DNA from: Phycisphaerae bacterium
Lineage (GTDB): Bacteria; Planctomycetota; Phycisphaerae; UBA1845; JAFGLZ01
Direction: 5' to 3'
Assembly (NCBI GenBank): GCA_016927755.1
Contig: JAFGLZ010000031.1
Coordinates: 1 to 64,000 of the forward strand
Length of the DNA: 64,000 nt
The position numbers and the translations under genes were made by a program. The notes under the pieces were generated by a model. That model saw only the letters and a program-made list of their open reading frames with translations, was not told where the DNA came from and did no database searches. This document shows, in pieces, positions 18,109-26,971 of this stretch. Within the stretch, counting starts at the first letter, position 1. Every line of letters starts with the position of its first letter.

Positions 18109-18787
18109 AGAGTTCCTTGAAGGCTCGAAGGATGACGCGGAAGTTGGCGCCGGTCTGCTCCCCGGCGGTCCGCGGATAGTGGTGGACGCCGATCTGACCG
18201 ATGGTGTATCCGCGGTACTTCGCTCGGGCGAGGATTTCGGTGTCGATGAGCGCGCCCATGCTCTTCATCTTGATCTCGTCGAAGAGCCTTCGCGGGTAGA
18301 TCTTGAAGGCGCAGTCGATGTCCCTTAGCCAGAGCCAGAAAACGGTGTTGACGAGGGTCGTCCAGGCAAAGGCGTTGAGCTTGCGAACCAGCGGATCCTT
18401 TCGATCGATGCGATAGGCCGAGACGATGTCGTATTCCTTCAGGAGGGGCAGGAGCTTGGGGATCTCCTGGAAGTCGAACTGCCCGTCGCCGTCGGTGTAG
18501 AAGACGTATTCTTTAGTCGCTTCTCGGAACCCGCGCTGGAGGGCCCCGCCGTATCCGAGGTTGGGGTTGTTGTGGACGGCGCGGACCTTGTCGTGCTCGC
18601 CGGCCAATCGGTCGGCGATCTCACCCGTCCGGTCCTTGCTTCCGTCGTTGACGATGATGATCTCGTAGTCGTCGGTGATCTTGGCCGCGGCATCAAGGGC
18701 GGCCTTGGTCGTCCTCTCGACGTTGGCCTCCTCGTTGTAGCAGGGATAGAACACCGATAGGCTAATCGGCTGAATCGCGTCGGTCAT
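18071..18787 (-). CDS. GT2 family glycosyltransferase (polyprenyl-phosphate sugar synthase-like)
   Basis: 238 aa, single GT-A domain without the C-terminal membrane pair found in many homologues. YPCYNEEANV near the N-terminus, IIVNDGSKDRTGEIA for the nucleotide site, and the metal-binding DGDGQFD are all present. It should transfer a sugar from a nucleotide donor to polyprenyl phosphate, making the lipid-linked donor that GT39-type transferases use. That fits the divergent GT39-like gene starting 110 bp upstream. The ATG has AAAGGTG about five bases ahead. The 3' end overlaps the convergent EEP gene. Confidence 0.85.
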   Translation of the reverse strand: MTDAIQPISLSVFYPCYNEEANVERTTKAALDAAAKITDDYEIIIVNDGSKDRTGEIADRLAGEHDKVRAVHNNPNLGYGGALQRGFREATKEYVFYTDGDGQFDFQEIPKLLPLLKEYDIVSAYRIDRKDPLVRKLNAFAWTTLVNTVFWLWLRDIDCAFKIYPRRLFDEIKMKSMGALIDTEILARAKYRGYTIGQIGVHHYPRTAGEQTGANFRVILRAFKELFKLYFEIRRDRK

Positions 18788-18885
18788 CGCTCACCTTTGG
18801 CGTCCGCTGTGGGGGTGCCTTACCCGCTCCTGACGACAGTACATACCATAGCAGTCCGGCGAGTCGCGAGCCAGATCCGAACCGC

Positions 18886-18891
18886 TATAAT
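18886..18891 (+). promoter_or_regulatory. TATAAT box placed for a leaderless transcript
   Basis: A perfect TATAAT at 18886-18891 ends 7 bp before the ATG at 18899. A transcript starting at the usual distance would begin at or next to that ATG. No Shine-Dalgarno sequence precedes the ATG, which agrees with leaderless translation. The -35 region is poor. Confidence 0.4.
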
Positions 18892-18898
18892 GCCGGCC

Positions 18899-20680
18899 AT
18901 GTCAGCGGTGGTCCCCCCATCATCCGGCGAGACCCAGCTTCCCCGCTCGCTGATCGCCGGCTCGCTCTCGATCATCGGCGTTTCATTCGTCGCACTCGCC
19001 TGGTCGAGCCAGTCAGGCCTCGGGATGCTGTGGGATGAGAAGGTCGACCTGGGGATCGCGTCGAGGCTGCTGGAGCACCCGATCTACGGCAGCGGGGAAG
19101 ACGGGTCGCAGATGCGGCTTCCGATGCTCGCCAACGCGATCGTCTTCACGGCGAGTGGTCCCGGCCTTGGGGTCAGCCGCGGGGTGAGCATCGCGGTCGG
19201 GCTCGTGACGATCCTGGCGACATTCGGTCTGTGCCGACGGCTCCTCGACGGGCCAACGGCCCTGCTCGCGGCGGCGCTGACGGCCCTGGGCCCCTACTTC
19301 CTCAGCTTCTCTCGGATCGCGATGACGGAGGGAGACGTCTTCGCCGCGCTGTTCGTGACGTTGGCCTGCTGGGCGTACGCGAATTACTCCGATCGGCCAA
19401 ACGGTCCGCGTTTGGCGCTGGCGTCGATCGGGCTGGGTCTGGCCATTGGCGCGAAGCTCTACTCGCTCTTCCTGATCCCCGTCTTCGGACTGTGCGAGCT
19501 AATCCGGGCGCGCGTGCGCCGGAACGCCGATCGCAGGCGATCCCGTGGAGACGCGACACCGGGCACCGCGGCGTGGGGTTGGGTCATCGCGGCCAGTAGT
19601 TGCCTGACGCTCGGTGCGGCCTCGGCGGGGCTGGCGCAAGGCCACCGAACGACGGCCTCGATCGCCGTCTGGGGGCTGCTCCTGGGGCTGACGGCGGGGG
19701 TCCTGATCTCATTGGCACGACGGGGCGAGTGGCACCCCTCGCGGTCGGCGGGATGGGTCCTGATCGGCATGCTCGGGTTGGCGGTGACGGGGGCGGCGAT
19801 GCCGCAACACATCGTGAATCCGGAAATCGCGCGAACGATCGCCCGCCGGGCGGCGCACTGGGACCACCTGTTTCCCGGCGCGCTATGGCTGGACCACCTG
19901 CGACTGTACAGCGGCATCGTCCTTATCTGTGGGACGGTTCCGGTCGGGTTGGCCACGGTGACGGCGTTGATCTGGGCGTGGATGCGCGAGGGAGACAGGC
20001 CCGAGGTCCGTCTGCCCATCTTCGCCGCAACCTTCTTTGTTCTGTCCCTGACGCTGCTGCCGTTGCGGCAGACGTTCTATCTGATGAGCATCTGGCCCCT
20101 GTTGATGATCCTGACAGCGGGGTGGCTCGTGACGATCCGGCGCTGGCTCGGCAAGCAGTCTCGAACGGCCGGGGTGGCCGGGACCGCCCTGATCGTGGTC
20201 GTAGTCGGCCTGCAAGCCGCCTCGACCGTTCATGCCTGGCCCGACTACAACCTCTACGCACGCAGGTGGGTCGGCACCCGATGGCTCGGAGCGGAGGCGC
20301 GCGGGTATCGGAATCTCGTGCAGACGCCTTGCGACGGATACGCCGAGCTTGTGGATTGGTGCCTGGAGAACGCCCCGCGGGGCGGTCGGGTCGTCAGTTA
20401 TCTGTGGGCGGACCACGTTCTGGACGGACTGCTTCCGGATGGGCTGCCTTTCACGTTGGTCCGACGCGGCGTCTGGCGAGCGGCCAACCTCGGCCTGCCC
20501 GTGCCCGCGCCGCCAGGCATCGACGATGCCGACGTCGTGCTGATACACATCAACAATCAGGTCGAGTACGACGACATGCCGCCCGCGGACGTATTGAGCG
20601 CAAGGTTCGGCGGCGCTGCCGCGTTCACTGTATACCGGGATGGTGACTTTCCGATGGCGATGGCCTACCGGGTCCGGTAG
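18899..20680 (+). CDS. GT39/ArnT-like membrane glycosyltransferase
   Basis: 593 aa from the ATG at 18899 (an ATG at 18890 is possible). The first helix (SLIAGSLSIIGVSFVALAW) is followed by a loop with MLWDEKVDLGIASRLLEHP, carrying the Asp-Glu pair of polyprenyl-phosphate-sugar transferases. About eleven to twelve helices follow, e.g. ALLAAALTALGPYFLSFSR and FVLSLTLLPLRQTFYLMS, ending in a soluble C-terminal domain of about 140 residues. It is divergent to the GT2 polyprenyl-sugar synthase, so the two may form a donor-synthesis/transfer pair. Acceptor unknown. Its end lies 3 bp from the convergent multidomain protein gene. Confidence 0.72.
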   Translation: MSAVVPPSSGETQLPRSLIAGSLSIIGVSFVALAWSSQSGLGMLWDEKVDLGIASRLLEHPIYGSGEDGSQMRLPMLANAIVFTASGPGLGVSRGVSIAVGLVTILATFGLCRRLLDGPTALLAAALTALGPYFLSFSRIAMTEGDVFAALFVTLACWAYANYSDRPNGPRLALASIGLGLAIGAKLYSLFLIPVFGLCELIRARVRRNADRRRSRGDATPGTAAWGWVIAASSCLTLGAASAGLAQGHRTTASIAVWGLLLGLTAGVLISLARRGEWHPSRSAGWVLIGMLGLAVTGAAMPQHIVNPEIARTIARRAAHWDHLFPGALWLDHLRLYSGIVLICGTVPVGLATVTALIWAWMREGDRPEVRLPIFAATFFVLSLTLLPLRQTFYLMSIWPLLMILTAGWLVTIRRWLGKQSRTAGVAGTALIVVVVGLQAASTVHAWPDYNLYARRWVGTRWLGAEARGYRNLVQTPCDGYAELVDWCLENAPRGGRVVSYLWADHVLDGLLPDGLPFTLVRRGVWRAANLGLPVPAPPGIDDADVVLIHINNQVEYDDMPPADVLSARFGGAAAFTVYRDGDFPMAMAYRVR

Positions 20681-20683
20681 CGA

Positions 20684-23600
20684 CTACTCGCTGCCCGCGA
20701 ACAACAGGAGCGCGAAGTACTCCCCGGCGGCGTGCCGCCCGGGCTGCGGGGCGAGCCACTGGTCGGGCATTCGTGCTTCCTCGGCGCCCGGTCTGCGGAC
20801 GATCTGGATCGCCCAGACCTGCCCGGGGACTGGTCTGCGCGGAAAGAGGGACACCATCGGCACGGCCATCTCGACGCGCCAAACGTCGGGCTCGTGCTGG
20901 ATCACGTATTGCCAGGCCCCGGCCAGAGGGGTCGGAAGGGTCGGGAAGCTCCAGGACAAATCCTCGTTGCACGCGTCGATGCATCCCGCGAGTTCATCTA
21001 CCCCGATGTGAATCCACGTGGCAGCGTCTCGATCCACGTCGAGGAACCACTCCACAGCGGGCCAATCGGGGTGAAGCTGATCTCGCTGGGGTGAATGCCC
21101 CGGAGGTGGGCCCTCACGGCCGTGCGTGGTGCGGACGATGGCCGCCAGGTGGAGATACGCGTCGTCCCAGGCCAGGCGAACCTGTGTCTGCTGCGAGGGG
21201 TCGAGCTTCCTTCCACCGTTGTCCAAGAGAACGGGAGCGCTGCCCCCCTGCCAGACCGCGTCGTCTAGGATGCCGTCGATGTTCACGGGCGTGAGCGATC
21301 GCCGCGCTTCGACGATCTGTCTGGGAGACTCGCCTTGGCGCGAGCCCGGAGTCTCGAGAAGCCAGAGTTCGGCCGCGGCGGCGGACGACCACCCCGGCGC
21401 CTGGCCCGAGGAGCAGCGGCGGTACCACTGCCTGGTGGGTCCCGACTGACCGAGGATTCGGGTGCAATGGGCCTGGGCAAAGAGCACCTCGGGTCGGTGG
21501 GCGATCTGGGGTCGTTCGGTACAGAGTCGTCCCAGTTGATCGAGCGCGAGTCGGGCGCCCTCCAGCGGATCCTTCGGTCGGATGGGGAGAGACATGTAGT
21601 GCTCGGCCGAGGCGGAAACGACCGCGCGACGAATGATGACGCGTGTCCAGGCGGGGTGCGCCTGGCCCAGGTCCAGGAAGGCCCGCCAGACCTCGGCGGC
21701 GGCGCGGTGCCGGCCCAACTGCTCCTCCTGACAGGCCGCCTGGTAGAGTGCGTCGGCCGGTGCGAGGGAGCCGGGGAAGCGTTTGGCCGCCCGCATCGCG
21801 AGCTCGACCAGTCGCGCGGGGTTGGCCCGCTGGCGTCCCATCCCGGAGGCAACGGCCAGCGCGTCGCAAGCGGCCTCTTGCTCGGCCAGGCGCGCTTTGT
21901 CCTCGGGGGGAATCCAGGCAAGTCGCGCGCCCTCGGGCAAGCGGATGCCTGTCAGCGGACCGACCGATTTTCGGCTCGGGGGTATCTCGCCCTCCACGAT
22001 CTTCAGGCGAACGCCCAGGAGGGAGTCGTCAGTCGGAAGGCCTAGGTATCCGGCGGCCCGCATTCCGGCCAAACGGCTGTCTGAGCCGAGCAAGGGATGA
22101 AATCCATCGGTGAACCCCACGTGAACGCGATCTGCCGGTTCGGCGTCCTTGCCGCGGTGGTGGCCCGGTCGATCGCCCGTCAGGGCCAAAACGCGATCGA
22201 CGCGATGCGGGGTCAGACCCAACTCCCGGAGCTCGGGCATGACGTCGTCCCGAGCGGCATCGGTGACGGCCCTGCGCGCGACAGCGGCCACGGAGGTCGC
22301 GACGAGATCGCCAGGGGCGTCGGGCTCGGCTCGGTCTATCAAGACGAGTGAGGGACGGAGGCTTCGCACGGCCGCGACGATCTGACGGCGCATGGAAGAC
22401 TCGGCGTCGCGGTCGAGGCGTTCGGACCAGTAGGCCATCAGGGCGCGGGCGGTCGGGCCCTCGGCAGCAGGATACCAGCGGAACGGGGGCTCGGAGAAAC
22501 CCACAACCGTCTGCACCGCCGAAACGCCGCACGCATTGGCCGCCCAGCGGAAGGCCCCGGAGTCGGCGGGGCCTTCGGTGATCTGCAGATAGCCTGTCCG
22601 GCAGCGGTGTTTGCCGACCAGATGTGCCGTCATCGGCCAGGTCCACTCGGCCCTCGCCGTGGAGATCATCAGCGCCCCGAGGCGCCGGTCCCCGTTGCGA
22701 ACGACGGACCAGGTCTGTCCGGCATCTTGGGACAGCGCGATCAGGCCGCCCTCCCCCACCGCGACCACTATGCGAGCATCGATGGCCGCGATCGATCGCA
22801 GTGGGGCTTCGAGCCCTGTCGTCTGTAAGGACCATGTCCGCCCGCCATCCGTGGTGCGCAGGATGTAGGGGCCGTTCTCGCCGATGGCCCAGCCGTCTCG
22901 CTCGTCGGCGAAGGTCACGTCGACGAGATCGAGTAGCTCGCGAACGCCGGTCGGCAGGTCGAGCTGGGCGGCGCTCCAGGTCCGCCCCTCGTCGGGGCTG
23001 GTAAAGACGGTGGCCTCGTCGCCGACCATGCAGGCGCCGCGCTCGCCGAGCATCGCCACGCCGGTCAGACGGCCCCGAAAGGAGACAGCGCGGCGTTGGG
23101 GGGTCAGCTCTCCTCGGCGAAGGACGACGCAGGCTGCCCCATTGCCGACGGCGATGCCTCGGCCCTGGCGGTCGAAGCAGGCGGCCAGGAGGTCCGGCAA
23201 TGGGCGATCACCGGCCGGATAGACGCGCCCTTCCTTGACGCTGAAGCGCCACAGACCGCCGGCACGCATGGGCGTCGGGCAGCCGAGGGCCCAACCGGTG
23301 CCGTCGGCATCGGCCCAGACGGCGGTGAGCCACCCAAGCTCTCCCTCGCCGCCGATAGGTCGCCAATGGTTCCCGCCGTCGTCGGTGCGGAGCAGGACGC
23401 CGTAGCAGCCGGAGCCATCCGAGAAGGCCCGGCCGCCGGCGACATAGCCGACGCGGCGATCGGTGAAATGGACTGCGTTGAGGGTTGCGTCGGTTGGCGA
23501 CGGCAGCGTCTGCCAGGTACGTCCGCCGTCGCGCGTGCGGAGGACGGCGCCGCGGTTTCCGACGGCCCAGCCAAGCTCGGGGTCGATGAAGGCCAGGTCG

Positions 23601-23719
23601 TTGAGGGTAGCATCCTCGCGGAGCAGCCGTTCGGCCGAGGTCGAGGCTTCGGGTCCGGGATCGACATTGGCCTGAGTCAACGAAAGGGCAAGAAGCGGCA
23701 GGACGATCGTGTATGTCAC
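20684..23719 (-). CDS. Secreted Ycf48-like / PIG-L-like / TPR / CBM9-like multidomain protein
   Basis: About 1011 aa from a GTG at 23719 with GGAGG nine bases upstream; this gives a Sec signal peptide (TYTIVLPLLALSLTQA). Domains in order: a BNR/Ycf48-like propeller (about 30-330) with repeated DGGRTW and GWAVG motifs; a region resembling PIG-L deacetylases (about 345-620) in which the metal-binding AHPDDE site reads STARAEW and the downstream His motif is lost, so it is probably inactive; a TPR-like helical stretch (650-790); and a CBM9/DOMON-like sugar-binding domain (800 to end; TPVNIDGILDDAVW). It is likely extracellular or periplasmic and binds glycans. It is transcribed alone. The PIG-L assignment is the least certain part. 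Confidence 0.7.
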   Translation of the reverse strand: MTYTIVLPLLALSLTQANVDPGPEASTSAERLLREDATLNDLAFIDPELGWAVGNRGAVLRTRDGGRTWQTLPSPTDATLNAVHFTDRRVGYVAGGRAFSDGSGCYGVLLRTDDGGNHWRPIGGEGELGWLTAVWADADGTGWALGCPTPMRAGGLWRFSVKEGRVYPAGDRPLPDLLAACFDRQGRGIAVGNGAACVVLRRGELTPQRRAVSFRGRLTGVAMLGERGACMVGDEATVFTSPDEGRTWSAAQLDLPTGVRELLDLVDVTFADERDGWAIGENGPYILRTTDGGRTWSLQTTGLEAPLRSIAAIDARIVVAVGEGGLIALSQDAGQTWSVVRNGDRRLGALMISTARAEWTWPMTAHLVGKHRCRTGYLQITEGPADSGAFRWAANACGVSAVQTVVGFSEPPFRWYPAAEGPTARALMAYWSERLDRDAESSMRRQIVAAVRSLRPSLVLIDRAEPDAPGDLVATSVAAVARRAVTDAARDDVMPELRELGLTPHRVDRVLALTGDRPGHHRGKDAEPADRVHVGFTDGFHPLLGSDSRLAGMRAAGYLGLPTDDSLLGVRLKIVEGEIPPSRKSVGPLTGIRLPEGARLAWIPPEDKARLAEQEAACDALAVASGMGRQRANPARLVELAMRAAKRFPGSLAPADALYQAACQEEQLGRHRAAAEVWRAFLDLGQAHPAWTRVIIRRAVVSASAEHYMSLPIRPKDPLEGARLALDQLGRLCTERPQIAHRPEVLFAQAHCTRILGQSGPTRQWYRRCSSGQAPGWSSAAAAELWLLETPGSRQGESPRQIVEARRSLTPVNIDGILDDAVWQGGSAPVLLDNGGRKLDPSQQTQVRLAWDDAYLHLAAIVRTTHGREGPPPGHSPQRDQLHPDWPAVEWFLDVDRDAATWIHIGVDELAGCIDACNEDLSWSFPTLPTPLAGAWQYVIQHEPDVWRVEMAVPMVSLFPRRPVPGQVWAIQIVRRPGAEEARMPDQWLAPQPGRHAAGEYFALLLFAGSE

Positions 23720-24007
23720 GGCACCTCGCCTCCGATGCGATCCGCCGAAGGGGGTCTTGGCAGCGAACTCCAACGGCCATCATGGCCTTGGCGGGTGGAA
23801 ACCACCCTGCCTCGCGATGATCCATCAGTATCAGGCGAACGGTTGGGAGACAAGGGGTGGGGAGAGGATCCGCGAGGGGCGCGTCGGATGGTGGTCCGCG
23901 GATTCGCCAGTGGCGGCATGCGAATCGGCGATGGAATTCGCGACGGTCGCCTCCGATAAGGCGAGTCGTCGTCTCTACTTGATCCGTTCAGCCGTCGCTG
24001 CAAGCGG

Positions 24008-25153
24008 CTAAACCATCGGCTCGGGGGGTGCGTCGTGTGAGGATCGACTGCGTCCCTGGAGGAGGCTAAAGCCCCAGCCGGTCCTGACGAACCCGTACAG
24101 GGAGGCACAGACGAGCATCAGGACGATGCCGGCGAGGCCGCGATTATATGACTCCTTGTAGAAGGTTCGGCCCTCGCCGACCGTCGGCATTTGGGCCGGC
24201 GTAACGGGCAGACCGTATCGTGTGGCCAACTCCTCGATCTGGACGAGGTGGATGACGGGGACGTCTTCGAGGGCGAACCGTGTCATGACGGAGTCGACCA
24301 TCGCGGCGCCGGGCGGAGGTCTGAGGGTCAGGCCGGGCTTGAACATCTTCTTGCCGACGCGGGTGCCGACCGACACGGTTCCGCCGCCGACGTTGATGTA
24401 GGCCTTGATGGGCTTGCCGGCAGCCTTCTCCTTGTAGATGCTCATCCGCTGCTGGAGGCTCTCGGCGAAGGTCTTGGCCTTGATCAGCGTCAGCTTGTGC
24501 TTCTGGATTGAGGCGATGAGGAGGTCTCTGCCCTCGTTGGACATTCCGAGGCCGCGATCCTCGATGCCGCCGACGGAAGCGGCGACGGAACGGAATGGGA
24601 AGACCCGGTCGTCCTGGAGCACCTTCTCCATATCAAGCCAGAGGAAGTTTGGATCGTTAGCGCCCCACTGGGAGGCAGCGGCGCTGGCGATGATGATCGG
24701 CTCGAGCTGTAGCGCCTGGACGGCGGCGAAGGTGCAGATGTTGAGACAGGGAAAGGAGCCCGAGAGCCCGACGGCCACGCGGTCCCCGGGCTTGACGCCG
24801 GCCCTCTTGAGCATGTGGACGAGGACGGCGGCCCAGTTGGGGTTGGCGGTGGTCTGCTTGGCGGGAAGGCTGCCGGGATCGCTGGTAACGACGGTCATGA
24901 GCGTACCGATCATCCCGGACTCGACCGGGTCGGTCTCGGGATCGATCTCGATGCCACGATTGAGGCGCTCGGTCTTGATGATCTCCATGGCGTCCCGGGC
25001 TTGGCGCGCTGCGGCAAGCTTCTCGGCGTGCCAGGGGTCCTGTTCGCGGGTCTTGAAGACCTCGACGGCAGCCAGACCGACGAGGGAAAAACCACAGATC
25101 AGGATGAGAACGGTTCGTGAGACCCGGTGCGGTCGCCAGTAGATGGTCTTCAT
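24008..25153 (-). CDS. pgsW: Poly-gamma-glutamate system protein PgsW-like
   Basis: 381 aa with one N-terminal helix (TVLILICGFSLVGLAAVEVF) and one near the C-terminus (GIVLMLVCASLYGFV). The centre includes VAVGLSGSFPCLNI, IIIASAAASQWGAND and YINVGGGTVSVG, typical of the family annotated as poly-gamma-glutamate system protein (TIGR04332). It follows pgsC with a 4-base ATGA overlap, so it belongs to the polyglutamate operon. Its role is thought to be in polymer export or anchoring, but its chemistry is not established. Confidence 0.8.
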   Translation of the reverse strand: MKTIYWRPHRVSRTVLILICGFSLVGLAAVEVFKTREQDPWHAEKLAAARQARDAMEIIKTERLNRGIEIDPETDPVESGMIGTLMTVVTSDPGSLPAKQTTANPNWAAVLVHMLKRAGVKPGDRVAVGLSGSFPCLNICTFAAVQALQLEPIIIASAAASQWGANDPNFLWLDMEKVLQDDRVFPFRSVAASVGGIEDRGLGMSNEGRDLLIASIQKHKLTLIKAKTFAESLQQRMSIYKEKAAGKPIKAYINVGGGTVSVGTRVGKKMFKPGLTLRPPPGAAMVDSVMTRFALEDVPVIHLVQIEELATRYGLPVTPAQMPTVGEGRTFYKESYNRGLAGIVLMLVCASLYGFVRTGWGFSLLQGRSRSSHDAPPEPMV

Positions 25154-25608
25154 GGCTGCAACCCCGTGCCAAGGACAACGATCAGGATCAGACGCACGAC
25201 GACGGCCGCGGTAAGCAAGGCGCTGAAGGTCTCGAGCACGCCCTGCCGATCGAGCCAGATGCCGATCAGGCCGGGGATGATGTAACCGATGACGGAGTAG
25301 TCGCCGCCGCCCAGGGCTGAGGCGTACGGCCCGACGAAGGACGTGAAGGCACCGTTGATCAGGTATCCAACCAGGATCATCAGGACGGTTCGGCGTCTTC
25401 CGTAGATGATCATCACGGTGGAGAAGGCATGCACGAGGGCGAAGGTCAAGAAGCCCGCGGCCAGCGTGAGCACGACGTCGCCGGGCTTGGTCAGGTAGAG
25501 GGCGATGTAGCCGGGCACGACCATGCCGCCGGCGGCTAGGCCGAAGACCTCCGAAAGCAGCAGGCTGACGACCAGGCCGACGCCGATCGCCAGGGCAAGT
25601 GGATCCAC
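25150..25608 (-). CDS. pgsC: Poly-gamma-glutamate biosynthesis protein PgsC/CapC
   Basis: 152 aa, a small integral membrane protein with about five helices: LALAIGVGLVVSLLLSEVFG, the conserved GGMVVPGYIALYL segment, VLTLAAGFLTFALVHAFS and YGRRRTVLMILVGYL. This is the PgsC/CapC profile. PgsC joins PgsB in the membrane-bound amide ligase complex that polymerises glutamate. The GTG start shares a base with the pgsB stop (TAGTG). Length is the family norm. Confidence 0.88.
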   Translation of the reverse strand: MDPLALAIGVGLVVSLLLSEVFGLAAGGMVVPGYIALYLTKPGDVVLTLAAGFLTFALVHAFSTVMIIYGRRRTVLMILVGYLINGAFTSFVGPYASALGGGDYSVIGYIIPGLIGIWLDRQGVLETFSALLTAAVVVRLILIVVLGTGLQP

Positions 25609-26801
25609 TACGAGGCCTCCTTGATGGTGCTGCGATTGCTGAAGAACCGGACGAGGTCTAAGCCCTGTCCGGCGATGTTGGCCATTCCCATGGCCAGGCA
25701 AGACCTGCCGGCGACCTCGACGACGATCTCGAAGATGTCCTCGGCCCTCTGGTTCTCGGCGAAGATGAGCTTTCGGCTGTCGAGCCCGGAGCGGGTGGCG
25801 GTTCGGGCGAAGAGGTAGGTGCCGCTGCCCATAAGGACGTAGTGGTCGGCGGGGCGCCATCGAACGCAGGCCTCGCCGAGCTGTCGGGACCGGTCGGGGC
25901 GATCGGCCCGGCAGTTGAAGATGGCGACGCGTTTCTGGACGTCCGGATGCCGCTCCAGGGCGATGTTCCAGATCCGCTCGGTGGACTCCGGATCGTTGGC
26001 GGCGAACCCGTTGACGAAGACGATGCGTCGCCCGAAGAAATCGACCTCGTGGGTAGTCATCACGCCGGGGTCGGGCTGGCCCTGCCACATCCCGCGGAGC
26101 GCGATCTGGCGATCGACGCCGAGATCGGTGCAGATCTTGAGGGCCAGGGCGACATTCTCCTCGTGCTCGACGTAGGAGAAGCCGGCCATGTCCTGGGGAG
26201 AAACGGCCAGGACGTCGTCCTGCGTCACTCTGACGACTTGGCTGGCTCGATCGGCGGCGGCCCGCTCGACGATGGCCAGGTGCCGCTCCTCGGCGGTGAA
26301 GAGCTTGCCGCGTACGGGAACCATTCCGGCGAGGGCCCGCGCGACGCCTTCCTCGTCCGGTCCCATGACGTCGAGGTGATCGGCGCGAGCGTTGGTGATG
26401 ACGCCGTGCGTGGCGCGAACCAGCTTGAGCTCGCAGAGGGACTGCAGAAGCGGCTGGAGCGCCATGCACTCGACGACGAGGACCTCGGCCTCGGCGGTGA
26501 CGGCGGTGCTGACGATTCTCACCTGCTCGATGATGTTGGGGCTGGCCGGTCTGAAGACGGGATACTCCGAGCCGTCTGGGAGGATCATGCGGGGGAGTGT
26601 TCCAGTCGTCTTGGCACAAGTGACGAGGCCGCCTTCACGCAGACCGGCGGCGATGAGTCTCGTAACGCTCGACTTGCCCCTGGTGCCGTTGACGTGGATG
26701 CGAACGCGAATCCGGCGGAGGTTCCGCAGGTGCACAAAGAGCTCGACCGCCCCCCCGACGACCAGTAGGCCGATCAGGATCAGTAGGATCCAGAGGTTCA
26801 T
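25608..26801 (-). CDS. pgsB: Poly-gamma-glutamate synthase PgsB/CapB
   Basis: 397 aa. An N-terminal anchor helix (LWILLILIGLLVVGGAVELF) precedes a Mur-ligase-like ATPase with the P-loop VNGTRGKSSV (G39-S45), the Mur-type ITNARADHLDVMG, and GFAANDPEST in the second half. PgsB is the ATP-dependent amide ligase that builds poly-gamma-glutamate at the inner face of the membrane. The ATG at 26801 is preferred to a TTG two codons upstream. The operon continues into pgsC and pgsW; no pgsA/capA transport subunit and no depolymerase are next to it. Confidence 0.92.
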   Translation of the reverse strand: MNLWILLILIGLLVVGGAVELFVHLRNLRRIRVRIHVNGTRGKSSVTRLIAAGLREGGLVTCAKTTGTLPRMILPDGSEYPVFRPASPNIIEQVRIVSTAVTAEAEVLVVECMALQPLLQSLCELKLVRATHGVITNARADHLDVMGPDEEGVARALAGMVPVRGKLFTAEERHLAIVERAAADRASQVVRVTQDDVLAVSPQDMAGFSYVEHEENVALALKICTDLGVDRQIALRGMWQGQPDPGVMTTHEVDFFGRRIVFVNGFAANDPESTERIWNIALERHPDVQKRVAIFNCRADRPDRSRQLGEACVRWRPADHYVLMGSGTYLFARTATRSGLDSRKLIFAENQRAEDIFEIVVEVAGRSCLAMGMANIAGQGLDLVRFFSNRSTIKEAS

Positions 26802-26850
26802 CGCCAAGATGCCCGCACTCCAACAAGAGCGGACCGAGCCACTGGTCCGT

Positions 26851-26880
26851 CTGATAGGATGGAATTCTAACGATCGGCAA
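26851..26880 (-). promoter_or_regulatory. pgsB: Candidate promoter of the polyglutamate operon
   Basis: Minus strand: TTGCCG, 18-bp spacer, TATCAG, with a predicted start about 45 nt upstream of the pgsB ATG. Further upstream on the minus strand is a 7-bp hairpin (GGGGAGC...GCTCCCC, about 26905-26935), which could end the DUF2961 transcript or regulate pgs, but no T-run follows. Confidence 0.35.
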
Positions 26881-26971
26881 ATGGGAATGGAATGAGTCCG
26901 GGCGGGGAGCCATCAGAAAATCGCTCCCCCCGCCGGATGATCGCACCCCTACAAAGGGCCGTCCGGGCGGG

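Noticed and set aside
25612..26619. Open N-terminal extension of the pgsC frame
   Set aside because: It lies over pgsB in another frame and is Arg-rich; pgsC starts with GTG at 25608 by homology and overlap.
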